DNA from: Roseibium aestuarii
GTDB lineage: Bacteria > Pseudomonadota > Alphaproteobacteria > Rhizobiales > Stappiaceae
Assembly: GCF_008477545.1 (NCBI RefSeq)
Contig: NZ_VORA01000002.1
Location: 248,001 to 312,000, forward strand
Direction: 5' to 3'
Length of the DNA: 64,000 nt
Below, piece after piece: positions 40,779-49,677 of the stretch. Made by a program: the position numbers and the translations under genes. The notes beneath the pieces were generated by a model. It had not been told where the DNA came from, searched no databases, and saw only the letters and a list, made by a program, of their open reading frames with translations. The first letter of the stretch is position 1, and each line of letters starts with the position of its first letter.

Positions 40779-42284
40779 TTGCTCAAGCCCTTGAAACTGG
40801 CCGATGAAGCCCGTCTGATCCTGTCCAATCTCGGCGACGCCGCCAGCGATCTCGCCGTCCCGAGCCTGCGTCTCGGCGTGACGGGGCTGGCGCGTGCCGG
40901 CAAGACCGTCTTCCTCTCCGCCCTCGTGCACAATCTGATCCACGGCGGCCGCCTGCCCCTCTTCCAGGCAGCGGCCAGCGGACGCCTGACCCGCGCCGCC
41001 CTGCAGCCCCAGCCTGACGATGCGGTGCCCCGCTTCGACTACGAGGCGCATGTGGCCGCCCTGGTGAACGACCGCATCTGGCCCCAGTCGACCCGTCAGA
41101 TCTCCGAGCTGCGCCTCACGCTCGAATACGAGAGCGCGAGTTATCTGGCCCGCAAGCTGGGACCGGGAAAGCTCCATCTCGACCTGATCGACTATCCGGG
41201 CGAATGGCTGCTCGACCTGCCGTTGCTGCGCCAGAGCTTCGGCGAGTTCTCCCGCAAGGCCCTCCAGCTTGCCCGCGCCGCAAACCGACGAGAGATCGCC
41301 GCCCCCTATCTGGAGACACTGACCTCCATCGATCCGGAAGGCCCCGAGACCGAACTCGACGCCCAGAAACTGGCGGCGACCTTCACCGATTATCTGGCCG
41401 CCTGTCGCAGCGAGACCATGGCGCTCTCCATGCTGCCGCCGGGACGCTTCCTCATGCCCGGAGATCTGGCCGGATCCCCCGCCCTGACCTTCGCCCCTCT
41501 CGATATCGCCGAGGATGCCCCGCCCGCCCGCACCGGCACCTTCCGGGCGATGATGGAGCGCCGTTTCGAGGCCTACAAAAACCACGTGGTGCGGCCCTTT
41601 TTCCGCGATCACTTCGCCCGCCTCGACCGGCAGATCGTGCTGGTCGACGTGCTGCATGCCCTGAACGCCGGCCCCCATGCGCTCGCCGATCTGCAGGATG
41701 CGCTCAACGAGGTGCTCGTCAGTTTCCGGCCGGGCAAGCGGTCCTGGCTGTCCTCGATCCTCACCCGCCGCATCGACCGGATCCTGTTTGCCGCCACCAA
41801 GGCCGACCACCTGCACCGGGAGGATCACGACCGGCTGCAGGCGATCCTGCGCCGGCTCGTGGCCCGTGGCATGGACCACGCGGAATATCGCGGCGCCCGC
41901 GTCGAGGCCCTGGCGCTTGCCGCCGTGCGCGCCACCCGCGAGGGCACCATTCCCCGCGACGGCGAAGACCTGCCGGTGATCCTTGGAACACCCTTGCCCG
42001 GTCAGTCGATGGAAGGGCGAGCGCTCTCTCCCGACAAGGAAATCGCCTTGTTTCCCGGTGACTTGCCCCAAAATCCGGATTCACTTTTCGAGACCCTTGA
42101 TTCCCTTTCCGAAGATGCCGCGCATAGCGTCTCCGCCGGGACGGGAACGGAGGCCGGAGACCACGCCTTCCTGCGCTTCCGCCCGCCCCATCTGGAGGCC
42201 GGCCCCGGCGGCCTGACCCTGTCCCTGCCCCACATCCGTCTGGATCGGGCGCTTGAATTTCTCATCGGAGACCGCCTGACGTGA
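40779..42284 (+). CDS. ycjX: YcjX-family P-loop protein (DUF463)
   Basis: YcjX proteins are GTPase-like stress-associated proteins of uncertain function. I place the start at TTG 40779, seven bases after a perfect AGGAGG (40766-40771), giving MLKPLKLADEARLIL, instead of the frame opening at 40731. The P-loop GLARAGKT is at 36-43. The conserved LHLDLIDYPGEWLLDLPLL follows, and downstream are VLVDVLHALNAGP and RRIDRILFAATKADHLH, the latter a TKxD-like guanine motif. The stop overlaps the start of the next gene, its usual partner. Confidence 0.9.
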   Translation: MLKPLKLADEARLILSNLGDAASDLAVPSLRLGVTGLARAGKTVFLSALVHNLIHGGRLPLFQAAASGRLTRAALQPQPDDAVPRFDYEAHVAALVNDRIWPQSTRQISELRLTLEYESASYLARKLGPGKLHLDLIDYPGEWLLDLPLLRQSFGEFSRKALQLARAANRREIAAPYLETLTSIDPEGPETELDAQKLAATFTDYLAACRSETMALSMLPPGRFLMPGDLAGSPALTFAPLDIAEDAPPARTGTFRAMMERRFEAYKNHVVRPFFRDHFARLDRQIVLVDVLHALNAGPHALADLQDALNEVLVSFRPGKRSWLSSILTRRIDRILFAATKADHLHREDHDRLQAILRRLVARGMDHAEYRGARVEALALAAVRATREGTIPRDGEDLPVILGTPLPGQSMEGRALSPDKEIALFPGDLPQNPDSLFETLDSLSEDAAHSVSAGTGTEAGDHAFLRFRPPHLEAGPGGLTLSLPHIRLDRALEFLIGDRLT

Positions 42285-43426
42285 CCCGCACGCCCCCGTC
42301 CGGCCCCGGCCGCCCCTCGACCGATCCGCGCCCTCTCACCGCGCGACGCCCCATGGCGCTCGATGCCGACGACCTGCGCATCCGCGTCTCCGCCGAGCCG
42401 GATCCCGATCTGCCCACCGGCTGGCTGACCGCCAGCGAGGCCGTGGAAGCCCCGCTTGCCGAGGAAAGCCATGTGCCCCGCCTTCCGGCAGAAGCCTCCC
42501 GGCCGAAGGCGCGCTTTTCCTTCAGCCGCTGGATTGCCGTCGGCCTCGGCGGCCTGGTGTCGCTGGCCATGGGGCTGGCGATCGACGCCCTGATCCGCGA
42601 CCTCTTCACCCGCGCCGACTGGCTGGGCTGGACGGCGGTCGCCCTGGCCGCCCTTGTGGCGGCCGGGTTCCTCGGACTGGCCTTGCGCGAAATCATCGGC
42701 CTGATGCGGCTTGGCAAGATCGACCAGTTGCGCGACAGCATCACCCGCGCCGCCGAGCAGGATGATGCCAAGGCCGCCCGCAGCGCCCTTCAGGGGCTGC
42801 TGACACTCTATGGTGACCGCCCGGAGACCGCGCGCGGTCGCAAGGCGCTCGCGTCCCATTTGAACGAGGTCATCGACGGCCGGGATCTGGTGATCCTTGC
42901 CGAGCGGGATCTCCTGGCGCCGCTCGATCTGGAAGCCCGCCGCATCGTCATGAACGCCGCCAAGCGGGTCTCGGTGGTCACCGCCGTCAGCCCCCGCGCC
43001 CTGGTCGACCTGCTGGTGGTGCTGTTTGAAAACCTGCGCACCATCCGCCGCCTCTCCGCCCTTTATGGCGGGCGCCCGGGCACCCTCGGCTTCCTGCGTC
43101 TGGCGCGTCATGTGCTCGCCCATCTGGCGCTCACCGGCGGCATGGCGGCCGGCGAAGGACTTGCCTCCCAGGTGCTGGGCCACGGCATTGCCGCGCGGCT
43201 CTCCGCCCGGCTGGGGGAAGGCGTCGTGAACGGTCTGCTGACCTCCCGCATCGGACTGGCGGCCATCAGCGTCTGCCGCCCGGCCCCCTTCGTCGCGACA
43301 AAGGGGCCGAAGCTCTCCGATTTCATGAGCGAGCTTGTGAAGACCTCCGGCGGCGAGACAGCCGGCGCGAAGAAGGGCCGGGAGAAGGACCGCGCGGACC
43401 TCGACAGAACGGCAGACGACAGCTAG
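42281..43426 (+). CDS. ycjF: YcjF-type membrane protein (TIGR01620/DUF697)
   Basis: A 381-aa inner-membrane protein starting with GTG that overlaps the ycjX stop by four bases. A disordered Pro/Arg-rich start is followed by two membrane helices (about 84-104 and 116-136) and a long soluble helical domain with RRIVMNAAKRVSVVTAVSPRALVDLLVVLFENLRTIRRL and LAHLALTGGMAAGEGL, the DUF697 pattern. The last 40 residues are charged. ycjX and ycjF are paired in many proteobacteria, and the role is thought to be in stress response. Confidence 0.88.
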   Translation: MTRTPPSGPGRPSTDPRPLTARRPMALDADDLRIRVSAEPDPDLPTGWLTASEAVEAPLAEESHVPRLPAEASRPKARFSFSRWIAVGLGGLVSLAMGLAIDALIRDLFTRADWLGWTAVALAALVAAGFLGLALREIIGLMRLGKIDQLRDSITRAAEQDDAKAARSALQGLLTLYGDRPETARGRKALASHLNEVIDGRDLVILAERDLLAPLDLEARRIVMNAAKRVSVVTAVSPRALVDLLVVLFENLRTIRRLSALYGGRPGTLGFLRLARHVLAHLALTGGMAAGEGLASQVLGHGIAARLSARLGEGVVNGLLTSRIGLAAISVCRPAPFVATKGPKLSDFMSELVKTSGGETAGAKKGREKDRADLDRTADDS

Positions 43427-43435
43427 CGTCGCCTC

Positions 43436-44611
43436 ATGTTCATCACCTTCTTCACCGAGTTGAAATCCGCCGGCGTGCCGGTCTCCTTGCGCGAATACCT
43501 GACCCTGATGGAGGCGCTCCAGAAGGATCTGGCCGAACGCCGGGTGGAGGATTTCTATTATCTCGCCCGCACCTGCCTGGTGAAGGACGAGGCCAATCTC
43601 GACCGGTTCGACCGGGTCTTCGGCCAGGTGTTCAAGGGCCTGGACCTGATGAGCGACGTGCCCGCCCGCGAACTGCCCGAGGACTGGCTGCGCAAGCTGG
43701 CCGAGAAGCACCTGAGCGAGGAAGAAAAGGCCATGATCGAAGCCATGGGCGGCTTCGAGAAGCTCATGGAAACCCTCAAGGAGCGCCTGAAGGAGCAGGA
43801 GGGGCGCCACCAGGGGGGCAACAAGTGGATCGGCACCGCCGGCACCTCCCCCTTCGGCGCCTATGGCTACAATCCGGAAGGGGTACGCATCGGCCAGCAC
43901 GAGAGCCGCCACCGGCGCGCGGTCAAGGTCTGGGACAAGCGCGAGTTCAAGGATCTGGACGACACCAACCAGCTCGGCTCCCGCAACATCCAGGTCGCCC
44001 TGAAGCGGCTGCGCAGCTTCGCCCGCTCCGGCGCGGCGGAAGAACTCGATCTGGACAACACCATCCGCGCCACCGCCCACAAGGGTCTGCTCGACGTGAA
44101 GATGCGCCCCGAACGGCGCAACGCCGTCAAGGTGCTGCTTTTCTTCGATATCGGCGGCTCCATGGACGACCACATCCGGGTCTGCGAGGAGCTGTTCGCC
44201 GCCGCCCGCACCGAATTCAAGGTGATGGAGCATTTCTACTTCCACAACTGCCTCTATGAGAGCGTGTGGAAGGAAAACCGGCGGCGCCAGACCGACCGCA
44301 TCCCCACCATGGACCTGCTGCACAAGTATCCGTCGGACTACAAGATCATCTTCGTCGGCGATGCGTCCATGAGCCCCTACGAGATCACCTATCCCGGCGG
44401 ATCGGTGGAACACTGGAACGCGGAGGCCGGAGCGACCTGGCTCGCCCGGGTCAAGTCGGTCTATCGCAACATCGCCTGGCTCAATCCGGTGCCCGAGGCC
44501 CACTGGTCCTACACCCACTCCATTTCCCTGATCCGCGAGATCATGGACGACCGCATGTATCCGCTGACGGTCGAGGGGCTGACGGAGGCCATGAAGGATC
44601 TGGCGCGCTGA
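43436..44611 (+). CDS. VWA-domain protein of the CoxE-like family
   Basis: A 391-aa protein; the C-terminal half is a von Willebrand factor A-like domain with the metal site in LLFFDIGGSMDD (238-242), where the first serine of DxSxS is glycine, as in CoxE-like relatives. The N-terminal half is helical (ITFFTELKSAGVPVSLREYLTLMEALQ). These proteins pair with MoxR ATPases to activate or insert cofactors. The matching moxR lies 4 kb upstream in the same direction. Confidence 0.9.
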   Translation: MFITFFTELKSAGVPVSLREYLTLMEALQKDLAERRVEDFYYLARTCLVKDEANLDRFDRVFGQVFKGLDLMSDVPARELPEDWLRKLAEKHLSEEEKAMIEAMGGFEKLMETLKERLKEQEGRHQGGNKWIGTAGTSPFGAYGYNPEGVRIGQHESRHRRAVKVWDKREFKDLDDTNQLGSRNIQVALKRLRSFARSGAAEELDLDNTIRATAHKGLLDVKMRPERRNAVKVLLFFDIGGSMDDHIRVCEELFAAARTEFKVMEHFYFHNCLYESVWKENRRRQTDRIPTMDLLHKYPSDYKIIFVGDASMSPYEITYPGGSVEHWNAEAGATWLARVKSVYRNIAWLNPVPEAHWSYTHSISLIREIMDDRMYPLTVEGLTEAMKDLAR

Positions 44612-44754
44612 CCGGACAAGTGGCTTGCGGGCCTCGCATGCTCACAAGATACACACCATATGCGCATCGCGTATTTAAATCACGCGCATGGGTCCCATAT
44701 GATATGCTGTCACACGGCGGCATCCGCACCGCCTTCCAATCACGAGGACCGGTC

Positions 44755-44976
44755 ATGGCCAGCGCCCCCAAAGGAACAGTCCGCCTGACGGCAAACCTGC
44801 CGGAAGACGTCGCCAACACGTTGCGTGAGCTTGCCCAGCGCAAGGGCATCAACATGACCGATGTCCTCACCCGCGCCATCAATCTCGAAAAGTTCGCCGC
44901 CGACACGATCGACAACGGCGGCAAGATCCTCGTCGAGGAAAAGGACAAGACCTTCAAGCAGGTCATCCTGCGCTGA
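44755..44976 (+). CDS. Small ribbon-helix-helix-like protein
   Basis: A 73-aa protein, MASAPKGTVRLTANLPEDVANTLRELAQRKGINMTDVLTRAINLEKF, which has the short strand plus two helices of CopG/RHH DNA-binding proteins. No toxin partner is visible beside it. It follows a GAGG site, and the 143 bp upstream contain repeated CATATG-like and GCGCAT motifs that may be its promoter or operator. Target unknown. Confidence 0.7.
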   Translation: MASAPKGTVRLTANLPEDVANTLRELAQRKGINMTDVLTRAINLEKFAADTIDNGGKILVEEKDKTFKQVILR

Positions 44977-45039
44977 AAGCCCTTTTCAGCACGCAGGCCA
45001 CCGGGCATACTCCTGTGAGTTGTGACAGGAGCCCATGCG

Positions 45040-45420
45040 ATGCCTGCCGACCGCGACAGTGATGCGCACGAAACGGAAAACGGCGACCCGCCCTCGCTCT
45101 TCGATCTGAGCGGCGAGATCCCCACCGTCATGCACCCGACCGCAGAAACCGCGCCCTATGACGCCACGCGGGACCGGGAGCAGGCACGCGGCCAGATCGC
45201 CTTCTATCTGCTCAACCTGCTCGCCTTCATCATCATCGGCAGCTTCTGTCTGGTCGGCCTCGCCTTCATGGTCCACTGGGGCAAGACCGGCGGCCCCGTC
45301 GACATCGCCCAGCTCACAGCCTCCATCAAGCAGCTGCTGGAACTGATGCTGACCCCGATCATCGGCCTTGTCGGCGCAGCGACCGGCTTCTATTTCGGCG
45401 AGAAATCCGCCAAGGGCTGA
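45040..45420 (+). CDS. Small two-helix membrane protein of unknown function
   Basis: I do not recognise this 126-aa protein. The N-terminal 50 residues are acidic and polar. Two membrane helices are seen: QIAFYLLNLLAFIIIGSFCLV (about 56-77) and LLELMLTPIIGLVGAATGFYF (about 98-118). The end, YFGEKSAKG, is a common terminus of small inner-membrane proteins of this kind. An AGGAG site is 9-13 nt before the ATG. A terminator follows. Confidence 0.65.
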   Translation: MPADRDSDAHETENGDPPSLFDLSGEIPTVMHPTAETAPYDATRDREQARGQIAFYLLNLLAFIIIGSFCLVGLAFMVHWGKTGGPVDIAQLTASIKQLLELMLTPIIGLVGAATGFYFGEKSAKG

Positions 45421-45448
45421 ACCGGATCCCGCCCAGCACTCCGAAACG

Positions 45449-45484
45449 AAAGACCCCGCCATCCGACCGGAAGACGGGGTCTTT
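45449..45484. terminator. Bidirectional terminator
   Basis: AAAGACCCCG (45449-45458) pairs with CGGGGTCTTT (45475-45484). It serves the convergent small membrane-protein gene and uspA. Confidence 0.85.
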
Positions 45485-45510
45485 GCATGTTCAGCGGAAC
45501 GCCCTTCGGG

Positions 45511-45924
45511 TCAGCGCAGGACCATCACCGAGCACGGTGCATGGCGCACCACATGAGCCGCATTGGAGCCGATGAAATAAGTCGAGAGCTTCGGCTTGTG
45601 GCTGGTCATGAGGATCAGGTCGGCGCTGATCTTCTCGGCCGCCTCGAGCACCTCGTGATAGACCGTGCCGAAGCGCACGTGCAGATCGACCGGAATGCCC
45701 ATGTCGGCCGCCAGCTTTTCCAACAGCGCGCGGGCATAGGAGAGTTCCTGGTCCCGGAAGTCTTCCGGCAGCTGGCTCGCCACGAAGGCCTGCACGTCCG
45801 GGCAGACCGCCAGCAGATGCACCTTGGTGCCATACTCGCTGGCAAACTGCTTGGCCTTGGCCAGGGCTTCCGCCGCAAAATCGCTTTCTGCCGGATCGAC
45901 CGGCACAAGGATCGTCTTGAACAT
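45511..45924 (-). CDS. Universal stress protein (UspA family)
   Basis: A single-domain Usp (137 aa). It begins MFKTILVPVDPAESDFAAEALAKAKQFA and ends LILMTSHKPKLSTYFIGSNAAHVVRHAPCSVMVLR. The G-x-x-A/S-x9-G(S/T) type nucleotide motif is partly preserved: SHKPKL replaces the usual GSHG, and FIGSNAAHVVRHAPCSVMVLR is the typical end. The start is the internal ATG that gives MFKTILVPVD; the long upstream open frame is antisense to nothing and has no ribosome site. Monocistronic. Confidence 0.9.
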   Translation of the reverse strand: MFKTILVPVDPAESDFAAEALAKAKQFASEYGTKVHLLAVCPDVQAFVASQLPEDFRDQELSYARALLEKLAADMGIPVDLHVRFGTVYHEVLEAAEKISADLILMTSHKPKLSTYFIGSNAAHVVRHAPCSVMVLR

Positions 45925-46010
45925 CGATAGTCCCTCCACGTCGTTTGTGAAGCGACTATCGGTCCGCGCGAACCTTCCGTCATTGCGCCAGATCAACCGC
46001 TTGCAAGCTC

Positions 46011-46886
46011 TCACGGAGAGCCGAAATAGCGCCCGGGGGTGACGCCGAAGGCCTTGCGGAAGCTGGCGATGAAGGCGCTCGGCCCTTCGTAGCCCAGCGC
46101 ATGGGAGACATCGGACACCGGCTGTCCGGCCGAGAGCAGCTCCAGCGCCCGGAACAGTTTCATCTGCCGGCACCAGGCCCGATAGGTCAGGCCGGTCTCC
46201 GCCTGCATCCGCCGCTCGAAGGACCGCACAGACCAGCCGCAGGCCTGGGCGGCCTGTTCGAGGCGGGGCGGCGATTGCGGCGCCTGGGCAAGATCGGCGC
46301 ACAGGCGTTTCAGGCGCGGATCGGCCGGCATGGGCAATTGCAGGGGCGAGGCCGGCAGCAATTTCAGCTGGTCCAGGATCACGTCGGCAAGACGCGCCTG
46401 CGGTCCCTCCAGCCGGTCCCGGCGCGGATGGGCCATGAAGGCGAGGATCAGCTCGCGCAGGAGCGGCGTCACCTGCATGACGCGCGGGTCCTCCGGCAGG
46501 CTCACCTGCATCGCCGCGCCGAAATACATGTAGCGCACTTCCGTTTCGGTCAGATAGCGGGTGCGGTGGCGAATGCCGCCCGGCAACCAGACCGCCCGCT
46601 CCGGCGGCACGAAGAAGGTGCCTTCCGCAATGTCGACCGCCAGCGAGCCGCGAATGACATGAAACAGCTGGGCCGTCGGATGATCGTGCCAGTCGGTCAG
46701 GTCTCCCGGACCGCCCGAGGCGGAATAGGCCTGCACGGGCATGTCGGCCCGCCGCAATGTGCGCTGGAAATGATCCGGATGGATCGCCGGACTGGGCAGG
46801 CTCAACGGTCCGCTCCCGATCAGATTTGGCAAGTCGGAAACATTTGATGACAGAACAGCGCTAACACGCAAGCCCTCACCCGGCAT
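46011..46886 (-). CDS. AraC-family transcription regulator
   Basis: A 291-aa regulator with a cupin-like ligand domain (about 40-140: DWHDHPTAQLFHVIRGSLAVDI, VWLPGGIRHRT) and a C-terminal double helix-turn-helix (RLEQAAQACGWSVRSFERRMQAETGLTYRAWCRQMK, VSDVSHALGYEGPSAFIASFRKAFGVTPGRYF). It is divergent from an MFS transporter gene with only 44 bp between starts, so it most likely controls that transporter. Ligand unknown. Confidence 0.93.
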   Translation of the reverse strand: MPGEGLRVSAVLSSNVSDLPNLIGSGPLSLPSPAIHPDHFQRTLRRADMPVQAYSASGGPGDLTDWHDHPTAQLFHVIRGSLAVDIAEGTFFVPPERAVWLPGGIRHRTRYLTETEVRYMYFGAAMQVSLPEDPRVMQVTPLLRELILAFMAHPRRDRLEGPQARLADVILDQLKLLPASPLQLPMPADPRLKRLCADLAQAPQSPPRLEQAAQACGWSVRSFERRMQAETGLTYRAWCRQMKLFRALELLSAGQPVSDVSHALGYEGPSAFIASFRKAFGVTPGRYFGSP

Positions 46887-46930
46887 ATGACGAAGATCCT
46901 GATCCGTTTTCCCGAAATCCGACGGTCCCC

Positions 46931-48157
46931 ATGAGCTACTTCACCCAATCCGAACACCCGGACACCCCGCGCGGCTGGCGGTCTCCCGCCGTCCTGCTGA
47001 TGGTCATGGCCGGCGCCATGCAGCTGTCCTTCGCCGCCTGGTGGAACCTGATGAACAACTTCGCGGTGCAGGAACTGGCCTTCACCGGCAAGGAGATCGG
47101 CCTCCAGCAGTCCATCCGCGAGATCCCGGGCTTCCTCAGCTTCGCCGCGATCTTCTTCCTGCTGGTGATGCGCGAACAGACGCTGGCCTATGTGTCGCTG
47201 GCCTTCCTCGGACTGGGCGTTGCCGCGACCGGTTACTTCCCCACCGCGATGGGCTTCTACATCACCACCTTCATCATGTCCGTGGGCTTCCACTACTACG
47301 AGACGATGAACCAGTCCCTGTCCCTGCAATGGCTGCCCAAGGCGACGGCGGCCGCCAGCATGGGGCGGATCATTTCCGTCGGGGCCTTCGCCCAGCTCAT
47401 TGCCTATGGCCTGATCTTCATCGGCTGGAAGACCTTCGACCTGTCCTTCACCACGGTCTTCGCGGTGGCCGGTGGCCTGACGATGGTGGTGCTGGCCTTC
47501 GTCATTGCCGCCTTCCCGTCCTTCCGCGAGGGCGTGCCCCAGCACAAGAAGCTGATCCTGCGGCGGCGCTACTGGCTCTATTACGCCCTGACCTTCATGG
47601 GCGGCGCCCGGCGCCAGATCTTCACCGTCTTCGCCGGCTTCCTGATGGTGGAGCGCTTCGGCTATGACGTGCACGAGGTGGCCGGCCTCTTCCTGCTGAA
47701 CGGCGCCTTCAACATGGTGCTGGCGCCCAAGATCGGCCAGGCGATCGTCCGCTTCGGCGAGCGCAAGGCCCTGATGGTGGAATATGTCGGCCTGATCGGG
47801 GTCTTCGTCTCCTATGCCTATGTGACCAACCCCCATGTGGCCGCCGGTCTCTATGTGGTCGACCACGCCTTCTTCGCCATCGCAATCGCCATGAAGACCT
47901 ATTTCCAGAAGATCGCGGACCCGGCCGACATCGCCCCGACCGCAGGTGTGGCTTTCACCATCAACCACATTGCCGCCGTCGGCATTCCGGTCACCTTCGG
48001 CCTGTTGTGGCTGATTTCCCCGGCTGCCGTCTTCCTGGCAGGTGCGGCCATGGCCGGCGTCAGCCTGATCCTCGCCTCCCTCATCCCGGCCCATCCGGTG
48101 CCGGGCAACGAGGTCGCCTTCTGGGGTCGCAAGCCCCTCGGCCAGGCAGCGGAGTAA
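46931..48157 (+). CDS. MFS transporter divergent from araC-type regulator
   Basis: A 408-aa integral membrane protein with about 12 hydrophobic helices (for example FLSFAAIFFLLVM, TMVVLAFVIAAFPSF, ALMVEYVGLIGVFVSYAYV). A basic loop, ILRRRYWLYYALTFMGGARRQIFTVFAGFLMVERFGYD, links the two halves. Major facilitator type; substrate unknown. The ATG at 46931 has GACGGTCCCC before it and no clear ribosome site. The close divergent AraC gene suggests ligand-induced expression. Confidence 0.88.
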   Translation: MSYFTQSEHPDTPRGWRSPAVLLMVMAGAMQLSFAAWWNLMNNFAVQELAFTGKEIGLQQSIREIPGFLSFAAIFFLLVMREQTLAYVSLAFLGLGVAATGYFPTAMGFYITTFIMSVGFHYYETMNQSLSLQWLPKATAAASMGRIISVGAFAQLIAYGLIFIGWKTFDLSFTTVFAVAGGLTMVVLAFVIAAFPSFREGVPQHKKLILRRRYWLYYALTFMGGARRQIFTVFAGFLMVERFGYDVHEVAGLFLLNGAFNMVLAPKIGQAIVRFGERKALMVEYVGLIGVFVSYAYVTNPHVAAGLYVVDHAFFAIAIAMKTYFQKIADPADIAPTAGVAFTINHIAAVGIPVTFGLLWLISPAAVFLAGAAMAGVSLILASLIPAHPVPGNEVAFWGRKPLGQAAE

Positions 48158-48178
48158 CACTCCAGACCGACAAAAACA

Positions 48179-48206
48179 AAAGCCCGCCAATCGCTTGGCG
48201 GGCTTT
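48179..48206. terminator. Terminator between MFS gene and ferredoxin
   Basis: AAAGCCCGCCAA (48179-48190) pairs with TTGGCGGGCTTT (48195-48206) around a TCGC loop. Works in both directions between convergent genes. Confidence 0.92.
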
Positions 48207-48253
48207 CATAATTCAGCGTCCCAGCCCTCTCCCGGCCGGGACAGCGCGCAAGA

Positions 48254-48574
48254 TCAGGCCTGGCGTTCCGGCACATGAACCACAAGACCATCCAGGTCGG
48301 CGGTCATCTTGATCTGGCAGGACAGACGCGAGGTCGGCTTCACGTCATAGGCGAAGTCCAGCATGTCCTCTTCCATCGGCTCGGGCTCGCCCACCTTGTC
48401 CTTCCAGGCCTCGTCCACATAGACGTGGCACGTGGCACAGGCACAGGCGCCGCCGCATTCGGCCTCGATCCCCTGCACCATGTTCTTGATGGCGTTTTCC
48501 ATGACGGTCGAGCCTTCCGGCGCGTCGATGACGGTGCTCGCCCCGTCGGCGGTGATATAGGTAATCTTGGGCAT
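48254..48574 (-). CDS. Adrenodoxin-type 2Fe-2S ferredoxin
   Basis: A 106-aa electron carrier. The four cluster cysteines fit C40-x5-C46-x2-C49 and C86 ([24 protein letters not shown]), with an extra Cys44. The start is the ATG giving [11 protein letters not shown]; a longer open frame exists upstream. The ferredoxin is of the type serving P450s or Fe-S biogenesis in alphaproteobacteria. Monocistronic, no oxidoreductase nearby. Confidence 0.94.
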   Translation of the reverse strand: MPKITYITADGASTVIDAPEGSTVMENAIKNMVQGIEAECGGACACATCHVYVDEAWKDKVGEPEPMEEDMLDFAYDVKPTSRLSCQIKMTADLDGLVVHVPERQA

Positions 48575-48696
48575 GATCCGCGTCTGATCTGAGGAATGAA
48601 ATGTCGCTTTCCGACATAATGGCTTCCCGGCAAAGGTCAAGCGGAAGCGTGGCCCCGGCCCCGAAAACCACGTGACCGGTGAGACAGGCTCGGCCC

Positions 48697-49041
48697 CTAT
48701 CCTTGCCCCAGAACCGCGCGCACGGCCCGCTCTACCTCCGCAATGTCGGAGAGCAGAGCCGAGGCGCTCACCCGCTCGCCCGAAGCCGCGCGTTGCTCCA
48801 GCTGCTGGCAGGTCTCGGCGATCCTCATCGCCCCGAGGGAACGCGCTGACCCCTTGTAGGTATGCAGCACCTCCGCCTGAACCTGAGCCGTGGCGGCTCC
48901 CTCAAGCCGCTCGGCGAGGGTCGAGGTCTGCCCAAGCAGAAGCTGCAGGACCTCGCCCTGAAGGTCCGCGTTGCCGAAGGTTGCCGCGTTAAGCGCTTCG
49001 AGGTCGAGCACGATGGGGAACTCGGGGGTCATGAGGATCAT
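48697..49041 (-). CDS. Orphan histidine phosphotransfer (Hpt) domain protein
   Basis: A 114-aa Hpt domain. The phosphoacceptor is His60 in [14 protein letters not shown], followed by [11 protein letters not shown], the typical helix pair. The start is taken as the ATG giving [18 protein letters not shown]; an ATG nine bases further in is possible, and the frame is open upstream to 49191. No histidine kinase or response regulator is next to it. It might feed a phosphorelay such as that of CtrA, but this is a guess. Confidence 0.82.
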   Translation of the reverse strand: MILMTPEFPIVLDLEALNAATFGNADLQGEVLQLLLGQTSTLAERLEGAATAQVQAEVLHTYKGSARSLGAMRIAETCQQLEQRAASGERVSASALLSDIAEVERAVRAVLGQG

Positions 49042-49374
49042 TCCGTCGATGTCAGAGAACGTGAGGCGGCCGGCAAGAGAGCCCACCGCCGGGCAGGATA
49101 ACCGCAAGTGCCGCGATGCGCTGCGGAACCTTGCAGGCTCATACCTGAACGTCCCGGCTTGCGTCACCACGCAAAGCCCCTTGCGGTCCACCGCGAGCGA
49201 TCTGATGCCCCTTCGCGGTTAACCAAGGATTGCCCTGTCCCCAATAAAGTGAATCTTTGGTTAACGGAAATAAACGCATTTTCATGATCCCCGGTTCGCC
49301 ACACGCAGGACAGCCCCGAGCACGGCACACGTGCCCCCTCTCGGACCAGCCTCGCGAGAGATGTCAAGGCAGGC
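49042..49374. other. Intergenic region upstream of Hpt gene
   Basis: About 330 bp. It contains a long inverted repeat (49218-49265) and no other supported feature. Open frames on the minus strand here look spurious. Confidence 0.5.
49218..49265 (-). repeat. Inverted repeat with GTTAACC arms upstream of Hpt gene
   Basis: GTTAACCAAGGATT (49218-49231) and AATCTTTGGTTAAC (49252-49265) are inverted copies with one mismatch, separated by 20 bp. It could form an RNA hairpin or be a two-half operator. TTAACC fits a CtrA half-site. Confidence 0.55.
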
Positions 49375-49677
49375 TCACTCGAGGGCGGCAACCGCTGTCC
49401 GCCCCTGCTCGGTCAGCTTGCAGACCAGCCAGTCCGGCTTGATCGGGTTGAAAAACCAAGGCTCTGCCCATCCGGCTGCGATGCAGGCGCGCACCGTGCG
49501 CGGCGAGATGGCGGCTCCAGAGGTATCGAACAGGGGAAGTTTCCCACCCGCCTGGGAGAGCCCCATCTGCAACCAGCGCGCTTGCGCCGGAGTGGGCACA
49601 CCCGGGTTCGGAACCTCCTGCGAACCGGCTTTCGACCCCTTGCCCCGAGCGGGGCCGTTCTTCGTTTTCATCCTCAT
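49375..49677 (-). CDS. Conserved-looking 100-aa protein of unknown function
   Basis: The frame reads MRMKTKNGPARGKGSKAGSQ, a basic disordered start, then AQARWLQMGLSQAGGKLPLFDTSGAAISPRTVRACIAAGWAEPWFFNPIKPDW and LVCKLTEQGRTAVAALE, which looks like a compact winged-helix fold. I recall similar short proteins in alphaproteobacteria but cannot name a family. It stands alone on the minus strand, divergent from the giant repeat protein. A second overlapping frame here is probably a shadow. Confidence 0.6.
   Translation of the reverse strand: MRMKTKNGPARGKGSKAGSQEVPNPGVPTPAQARWLQMGLSQAGGKLPLFDTSGAAISPRTVRACIAAGWAEPWFFNPIKPDWLVCKLTEQGRTAVAALE

Noticed and set aside
46820..48190. A 456-codon minus-strand frame opposite the MFS transporter
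   Set aside because: Gly/Glu/His-rich shadow of a clear membrane-protein gene.
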